Assembly: GCA_003427395.1 (NCBI GenBank)
Contig: BFEA01000590.1
Coordinates: forward strand, 127,383 to 173,630
Reading direction: 5' to 3'
Length of the DNA stretch: 46,248 bases
Source of the DNA: Chara braunii
Lineage: Eukaryota; Streptophyta; Charophyceae; Charales; Characeae
Each line of letters starts with the position of its first letter. Position 1 is the stretch's first letter. Below, piece after piece: positions 40,241 to 46,248 of the stretch. The notes under the pieces were generated by a model. That model saw only the letters and a list, made by a program, of their open reading frames with translations, was not told where the DNA came from and ran no database searches. The translations under genes were made by a program, and so were the position numbers.

Positions 40241-41366
40241 TCAATGCGAGTTACAGTATAGCACACGCTAGGCTCAAGAGACGGATCCCAACTCGAGCAG
40301 CCCACAATGAGTACAGCGCCAGCCAATAGCAAGCGACACGGCTCCCACCCCCTTTTATAGGACCACTGCGTGCCCCAATCTTTACGTTCTAAACGAGGGA
40401 CACTGGCAGCCCTCTAAATTCTGATTTTTAGTAATTGAGAATTAAAAGAGGGAATCGAACACCAACGGTCAGAGCGCATGACTATTTGTTCAGTACCGCG
40501 TGGTCCCATAATGGGGTACCAACAACCACCATTCTCTCTTCAAAAAACGCGTCGTCGGCCTACTTCTATTGGGTACCCGCGTCCGGTGGCAAGGTGGGGG
40601 CTTATGACCTTCCACGGGGGCTGAGACGCCTCCTACCGAAGCAGCCGCGGGTCGCCCCTCTTTTGGGGTCTCAGTAGACGACGCTCAGCCAAACAGGTCA
40701 GCCACAGTGCGATACCTGAAGGGTCGGGTTAGTCTAGACCACCAGACTTCAATCGAAGTTCGAAAATGAAACGTCTACCCTCCTTCCCGTAAAGTGACAA
40801 AAGGAGGGGATAAAAAAAAATCAAAGGCAAGGAAAGAAAGAATAACATGCAAGGAGGAAAGATACGTACCGCCGCTTGATCTTTCCGACTAACTAAAGCC
40901 ATAATTTGATAAATGCATTTTTAGTCTCCCTCTTTCTTTCTTTTTATTTTCTTTTTCGAAGCTCTCTCCCCTTTTCTTTTAATGGTGATCGTCGCTCTTG
41001 CACCTACCCCAGAACACGACTATAGGGACCCGTCGTGCAATTAAGATGACAATTCGACTGTCGCTACCCCACTTTTGCACTTAGCCCAGATCATGACCAT
41101 TCGGGGCCCAACGCGCGGCTGACCGTGTCCATCACACTAGGCACCCCTGATGTCACTTATGTTATGGGGCTGTGTACACTGTAAGGCAAGGTACCGAACC
41201 GGTGCGGTTCCCCGAGAAAGCCCAGTATCCGGACCTGCCAGTTCCACACGACCCTGCGGTCTGGTACCAGGATTACGGCGGTAAATGAGTGAATGGACTG
41301 GTTCGCAGCGGTAAGTGAGCGGATGGACTGGTTCGCAGCGGAGGGTCGGGACGCCGTGCCCTCCGA
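40241..41366. other. Diverged internal DNA of the inverted copy, no supported gene
   Basis: Contains A/G-rich stretches (minus strand near 40930-40980) like those near 24450-24520 of the giant element, and a short repeat (GGTTCGCAGCGG) near 41305 and 41335. Confidence 0.35.
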
Positions 41367-43416
41367 CAACGCGCAACTGATAAAGTTCGACATCGAGCAA
41401 GTGTCATAATAGGCCCCGGCCTTGTGGCCGTCGATGACTACCTCGCCGACGAACAAGTCACCCTTAGGGGCTTTGTCCATAGTCGTCCAAGAAGCTAGCG
41501 GGTCTGATTTAGACCACTCTTCCTCTAGCTCCTCTAAGGACTCAAACACATTCAACGAGCAGAGGATCGATGAGTCTGAATGTGTTTGCGGGACAGCAGC
41601 AAAGTCAGTAGCTTGGGTCATCTCTCTAGATGGTGAGGGTATGTCCACCACCTCGACCCTAGCAGGAACAACTACTATTCCCACTGGCCCGACGTGTTTC
41701 TCGGAGCAGTGCCAGAACTGTTGGTCACGTTGCTACCTGTCGAAACAGAGGATACCATCGCGTGCCCCATTGTTGGTCTCACTGTGGAAACAGAGACCAG
41801 TACACCCGGCAACCAGAACTGTTGGTCTCACTGGTCTCTCCACACGGCCTCAGTGAGACCCGCTTTCTCCCATGGAAGAGCATTGGGGTCAACTTGACTC
41901 TTAGACCGGGAGCCTCCACGGCGTCTACCGGTCGCGTTACCTTTTTGAACTGAGGCAGCGACTGCTCCACCCCCTGAAGCCTCTACTCTGCCCGCCTCTG
42001 CACGTACTCCCTCATGGAAGTCGTCGTCCAACTCGATGGTGGAACCATCGTTGTCGACGAACATGATGCGACCCTTCGCCTTCCAGTTGGGAGGCAATGT
42101 TTTCTTCCTTCCATCCGTTGTGGGTTGATGCCCGTGCCCTATCTTTGCATCCAGGTCTAGGGCCTTCTTGCTAAATGAAGGGAGGTTGTGCATATTGATA
42201 TTTGCCTCTCCTGCCAACTGATTCTTAAGTGGCATGGGAAGAAATCTCAGGTAAGTGGTCAGTAAGACTTGGGGATTATAGCGCACTCCAGGAACACAGA
42301 TCGGACGCTCTACAACGTTTGTGGCATCTCTTACAGACTTGAACGGCCTGTTGCTCAAAGTCACGATCACATCAGTGACCTTTTGGGCCTCCTGAGGATC
42401 ATGTCACCTATCCTCCATCATGTTGAGAAAGTCTTCCAGTTTCTGGTTGACTGCCCAAGCGCGGAAATCATGTCCGTACCCCTAAAGTTGCACTAGCCCA
42501 CTTAACCATCTTGCTGCACTCCCCTCAAGATAGGAGGCAACTACAAGCACTTCCTTGTGCGGCAAGGTCAACTTACACTTGACGTAGACCGACACTGACC
42601 TCAACCATGTGTCAAGGTCTTCACCCCTCTTATCCCCTGAAAAGGGTTTGGGTGAGGCTATTGCCGTCTTTGGAACCCACTGGCCTTGTCCCGGTACCTG
42701 GCCCACTCTAGGTTGTGGACCCTGGGGCGCAGACTGTTGCACTAACTGCTGTTGGGGCTGAGTGCCCAGCGGTTGTGATGGTTGTGAGACAGCAGGCTGC
42801 CCAGTTACGGCAACCTGCAACGGAGGTTGGGAATGCACTTACTGTACACAAATCTGCACACTAGGACCTGTTGAGAACCCGCCTGTCAAAGGCATTCCTA
42901 CTGAAGTGGCCTGCACCGATGCTGGAGGTATTACAAATGGGGATACCCCAGTCACCGGTGGGAGAAAAGGAGGAGGTTGTACCACGGGCCAAGCACCAGG
43001 CATGGTGCCGCCTGAGCTCGCCCGACCAGCACGACCAAGCTCTGTTGGATGTCTTGTAAGAGAGCCATTTGGTGATCCTACATTTCTACTACATTTAGCA
43101 AGACTGTCCTCAGGGTCCTCACATCATCATCCATGTTCGTCAGGTCCATCTCCTCTAACTCACTAATGTTCGCTTGTCTTCGCTGCATCCTTGCTCTTTT
43201 CCTGATCATTCTCTCTTTCTCTGCCTTTATCTCCCCTAAAGCCTTCTGTAATTGTGCCTCCTGAGCATCTGCTTGTCGTATGGCGACCACCTTGGGGGTC
43301 AACACTAACGGCTGGCTTGCCATGACGCCAACGAACTGACTCAGGGTTTGTGCGACCGTTGACCCTACAACCCTTGAACTACTAGTCTGAGAGCTCTGTT
43401 GCGCAACAGTTGTCAT
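41367..43416 (-). pseudogene. Second Ty3/gypsy element: Gag and N-terminal half of protease
   Basis: Minus strand. 43416-43078: leader with a coiled coil (QKALGEIKAEKERMIRKRARMQ). 42838-42482: Pro/Gln-rich linker, then the capsid start (PKPFSGDKRGEDLDTWL, VASYLEGSAARWLSGLV). After TAG (42482) and TGA (42404) the same frame continues as DPQEAQKVTD, FKSVRDATNVV, VLLTTYLRFLPMPLKNQL and a basic tail to 41828. The TGA falls where Trp fits. 41684-41367 in another frame is the protease start: GDLFVGEVVIDGHKAGAYYD, TCSMSNFIS, with the active-site D-T/S-G-like block as DTCS. The protease then breaks and resumes at 33998. Different family from the giant element (different Gag and protease). No zinc knuckle seen. 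Confidence 0.75.
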
Positions 43417-43789
43417 GGCTGTCGAAGTAGCGGCCTCACTTGCGAATGCCCTGCTTGCCTCTGCGGCCCTAGCTCTTTGCTGCTACTGCTGTCTCTCTCT
43501 CTGCTGGCGGAACAGGAACCTGTCGCCCTTTGGTCCTAATGCCAAGTGGGCTATCGGGCGTGTTGCTGATCGCAGGATCCTATCGTCCTCTCTCCTCCCT
43601 GTCGCTCATAAGCTACAAAATTGCACACTGACTGGAGTAGGTCACACACTCGATGCCTACTGCAGCATAATGCACAGACCGATTTAAAATAAATAAATGA
43701 ATTCATCGGTGGCTATGTCAGAGCCTACACATTCGGGTCCGACAGGTAAGTTGAAATTCCTACAAATGAAACTATTTTTACTTAATTCG

Positions 43790-44396
43790 CATGCCTACGC
43801 CGGACCCGAACCCGGACATTTGCGGACATGGAACCGGACCCGTGTCCGGTAGTTTCCGGACGTCCTGAATTCCGGACATTTCCGGACCTCCAGACATGGG
43901 GGGATCTGGACAGTCCGGATGTCTGGACAGGTCCGAAAATGTCCAGACCATAAAAAAAAAATAAAAAAAATTAAAAAAAATGAAAAAAACGTATGCTACG
44001 CAGAATAACAATGCTAACCATTTCTGCCTGAGAGTCGTGTCAGAATTTCTAATCAAACTTGAGTTACCAGTCAAAAACTTAAAAAAAACTTTAAAAAATA
44101 CTTTAAAAACAAATAAAAGGTAATGAATTATTAATAATTGAAAAATTGGGGTTGTCTAATAAATTATTATAGAGAGAGAGCATGTCCGGACCCCCCAAAA
44201 AAGCATAAACAGGTCTGAAAACCCCCCAAAACAATTTTGGGGGCTTGGCTCCTCAATGGGGAATGGTCCTGGACCCTTTTTTTTTTTTTTTTTCCTCGAA
44301 TTTTGGCAGATCCGGACCTTCCAGGCCAAACGTCTGGAGTCCGGACTCAATCCAGACCGTCTGGACAGCAGTCCGGACGTCCGGATCGTAGCCATG
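43790..44396. mobile_element. hAT-like MITE with TCCGGAC subterminal arrays
   Basis: 607 bp with imperfect terminal inverted repeats: CATGCCTACGCCGGAC on the left and, reverse complemented, CATGGCTACGATCCGGAC on the right. Flanks TTAATTCG (43782-43789) and TTAATTAG (44397-44404) resemble an 8-bp target duplication with six matches. Both ends carry clusters of TCCGGAC/GTCCGGA in both orientations; the interior is A/T-rich without coding capacity. An 8-bp duplication with CA-starting termini is typical of hAT elements. It would need a transposase supplied from elsewhere. Confidence 0.65.
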
Positions 44397-44404
44397 TTAA
44401 TTAG

Positions 44405-45290
44405 TCAACAAATAAATAGCAGAATTCTACCTAATGCTGTCTGTCAGATGTCAATGACTGTAACGTCTAACTAATCAAAATTAAAAATAGAATCATTTGT
44501 TTGGCTGTTTGCAGAGTGGAATCTTTCCCAAACTGATCACCTGAAACCTACCCCTCCCTCAGTTCCTCTTGATCGTCACTTGACGTCAACGTCCTTGAGC
44601 GATCCAGATAGTGTGTGTGTCTAAAGGTGTGCACACAACCCACCCCTGTACCCCGAGTGTATGCTGAGTTGGGCAGCCTTGCACTATGTTTATCCTCCCG
44701 TGCAGCGAGCCTTACACCGACCACCTGGCTGATCAAGAGGCGTTTAAGGACGTTCCCCGAAGTTCTCAAGAATTATTTTACGTCGCAAACATGACGGCAA
44801 TCACAACCAGTGGAAGGGAACCCCGTCGGTGCTTATTTATAAACGCTCGGTACTCGTCTCCCTTTAGGGCTGGCCTGCCCCTCATCTATCAGCGCAGCAG
44901 GCAGACAAAGGACAAAGCAGCAAAGCATGTGTGCTCTACTCACAGTGGGTTGGCATGGTGACTGTGACCCAGTGCTTCGTCCAGGGCCCTTCAGATAGCT
45001 CCGCCCTCTCCTTCCAGATGCTCCGCGTGAACAATGTCGACACTAAGGGTTGAGCGCACTCGACTCCTCACACGGGAGGACCCTCAAGACAGAAAACACA
45101 TCCTCACTGTAAGACATTGTGAGGAAACCCGGGGAGGGGCGCCTACCGTTCGCTCAAGCCAAGGGCTACAGCGCGTGTCACTCGCCGCGCCCGCTTCCGA
45201 GGTCCTCAGCGCTCAGCAGGGATCGAAGTCGAGGGCGTCCTGTCACGCTCCTTTTTTTTCTTTTTCTTCCTTTTTGTAATTTAGCAGCTT
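44405..45290. other. No supported gene
   Basis: Short frames on both strands have no recognisable features. A T-rich run is at 45250-45276. Confidence 0.4.
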
Positions 45291-45301
45291 TGATCAGCAA
45301 G

Positions 45302-45500
45302 GAGTTCCAACAGTCAACTGGTATCGCTCAACAGTACGTTTCAACAACCAATTAATAATTCAGCCAATTCACGCACTAGGGAGTTACAACAGTCAACCGG
45401 TGTCACACAGNAGTGNGTTTCATCAGCCAATGGATAATTCAGCCACCCCGCGCAATGNTGAGTTTTTAGCAGTCAACTGGGAATTGCAACTAGGNCACCA
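45302..45500. repeat. 79-bp tandem repeat
   Basis: GAGTTCCAACAGTCAACTGG at 45302 recurs in diverged form at 45381 and 45460, with AATTCAGCCA in each of the first two units. Several Ns from 45411 onward. Confidence 0.75.
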
Positions 45501-45534
45501 CANCAAGCTTCANAGTCAACTTTGGATGTGCCAC

Positions 45535-45692
45535 CCCACTCTCTCTTTCTCTCCCTTTCACAGTTCTCGCTCCCTTNCTCACGCTGTTCTCCCTCCCTCN
45601 GTCTCGCTGCTCTCTCTCTCTCACTCTCGNTNTTCTCTCTCTCTCACTCTCGCTGCTCTCTCTCTCTCACTCTCGCTCTCTCTCACTGCCTT
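45535..45692. repeat. CT-rich low-complexity tract
   Basis: (CTCTCTCTCACTCTCGCTG)-type units repeated about six times, with Ns. Confidence 0.85.
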
Positions 45693-45879
45693 TANTANCC
45701 ATGGTCTTTAGTCGCCGAGCCCTAAGTTCAATCACTTCGGGCGGNGAAAGGGTTCAATATTACCTGTCTGGCCCGCCTGATCAGCGAGCTCGATTCGGGT
45801 GAGCTAATGNAACTCATTGTCGAGGACCATTACGGCCCAACGTATTCNGGAAGTGTTTGCGGGCAAACACCACCCGATT

Positions 45880-46248
45880 TTTCAGTGTGTACCCGAGCAC
45901 TGNCAACAGTCAAATCAGCCTTCAGTTTCTTCCATGTGTACGGGTTGTGCTCGATTCTNACCCTGTCCATAGACAACCNTAGCGTCCAGATCAATGCCCN
46001 GTNTTCAAAATGTNCTCAAGCAGGAGCAACTGCCAGATCAGCNCATTCTCTCCCATGTATACGAGNCGCTATAGCGGACTCCCATATGAACGAGNTGTTG
46101 CAGCNACCAGATCAACGCCTAGCATCGACCATGTATCTGCACTGCTTTAGAGAGCAGATCAAAGTTCAAAGTTCAAAACGTACTCAGCCAGGGGCAGCGT
46201 CCGGATCAGTCCATTCTCTCCCATGTATATGAGCTGCTGAAACGGCCA
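45880..46248. repeat. Degenerate repeats with CCATGTATACGAG motif
   Basis: CATTCTCTCCCATGTATACG at about 46043 and CATTCTCTCCCATGTATATG at about 46211, with a looser copy near 45930 (CTTCCATGTGTACGG). Many Ns; runs off the window end. Confidence 0.55.

Larger units (their letters stand above)
33999..41366 (-). mobile_element. Inverted, diverged relative of the giant element (3' internal part and LTR)
   Basis: Minus strand. The segment from about 34220 to 33999 reproduces the LTR end (AATAAAAGATTCCTAAGACCGGGG, then GGGTCTCGCT, CCTGTTGGCTTTC, GTGCGACA) with many substitutions and ends exactly at the LTR terminus (TGTCGCAC at 33999). Further in, frames homologous to the LTR ORFs and to the 3' ORF occur in the same order as in the giant element. 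No Gag or Pol of this family is present, so it is a 5'-truncated copy. It interrupts a protease frame: CAACGCACAA at 33989-33998 and CAACGCGCAA at 41367-41376 flank it, a 9-of-10 match. The LTR's outer start lies somewhere near 39.3-39.6 kb and I could not fix it. Confidence 0.7.

Noticed and set aside
40436-40500. tRNA-like sequence (GGTGTTCGATTCCCTC on the minus strand resembling a B box)
   Set aside because: No convincing A box, anticodon arm or acceptor stem pairing could be drawn; perhaps a SINE scrap or chance.
41157-41366. Continuation of the protease frame to 41157
   Set aside because: Sequence past 41367 (GTASRPSAANQ and on) is unlike protease and belongs to the inserted inverted copy; the frame is open by chance.

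Overview
This is a repeat-dominated eukaryotic nuclear window, assembled with scattered single Ns and one 258-base gap (32782-33039). I see no complete ordinary host gene. Nearly everything that codes is transposable-element DNA in several stages of decay. The mix (Ulp1 protease linked to a transposon-like gene, very large Ty3/gypsy elements, a tRNA-Asp-type primer site, hAT-like MITE, GC-rich palindromic satellite) suggests a large streptophyte/charophyte genome such as Chara. That assignment is inference from element types and may be wrong.

Layout. 1-760: GC-rich palindromic satellite. 858-6161: a decayed plus-strand transposon-like unit, made of one very long unrecognised frame (858-4747) followed by a Ulp1/C48 cysteine-protease pseudogene. 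6274-6370: CCCCTTA array. 6484-31754: one giant Ty3/gypsy LTR retrotransposon of about 25.3 kb with 5.84-kb LTRs (6484-12320 and 25917-31754). It has a primer binding site at 12325, then a packed chain of seven small ORFs (12657-15092), Gag with a zinc knuckle (15259-16575), protease, RT, RNase H, a damaged integrase (16514-20923), about 4 kb of non-coding internal DNA, and a 3' ORF (25098-25634). 31755-33350: TG/AG microsatellites with small hairpin elements. 33350-43416, minus strand: a second Ty3/gypsy element (Gag and protease) whose protease frame is cut in two by 33999-41366. The inserted segment is a diverged inverted relative of the 3' part of the giant element. 43790-44396: hAT-like MITE. 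45302-46248: tandem repeats rich in Ns.

The most interesting signal is in the giant element. Its LTRs are not just regulatory DNA: each carries several open frames, and these are paralogous to the small ORFs between the primer site and gag and to the 3' ORF. All look like variants of one small beta/alpha/beta domain. At least four of them are recognisable at protein level in the diverged inverted copy (34562-35035, 35325-35579, 37259-37603, 39926-40216), so the family has persisted beyond one insertion. Several ORFs in the chain overlap as TGATG or abut as TAAATG. I know of no described element with this organisation, but I could not search.

Decay follows a pattern: many in-frame stops are TGA where the family context calls for Trp, or TAG where Gln fits. 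This is what C-to-T deamination on either strand would leave. Parts of the two LTRs are identical down to shared Ns, so the assembly there cannot be used for dating.
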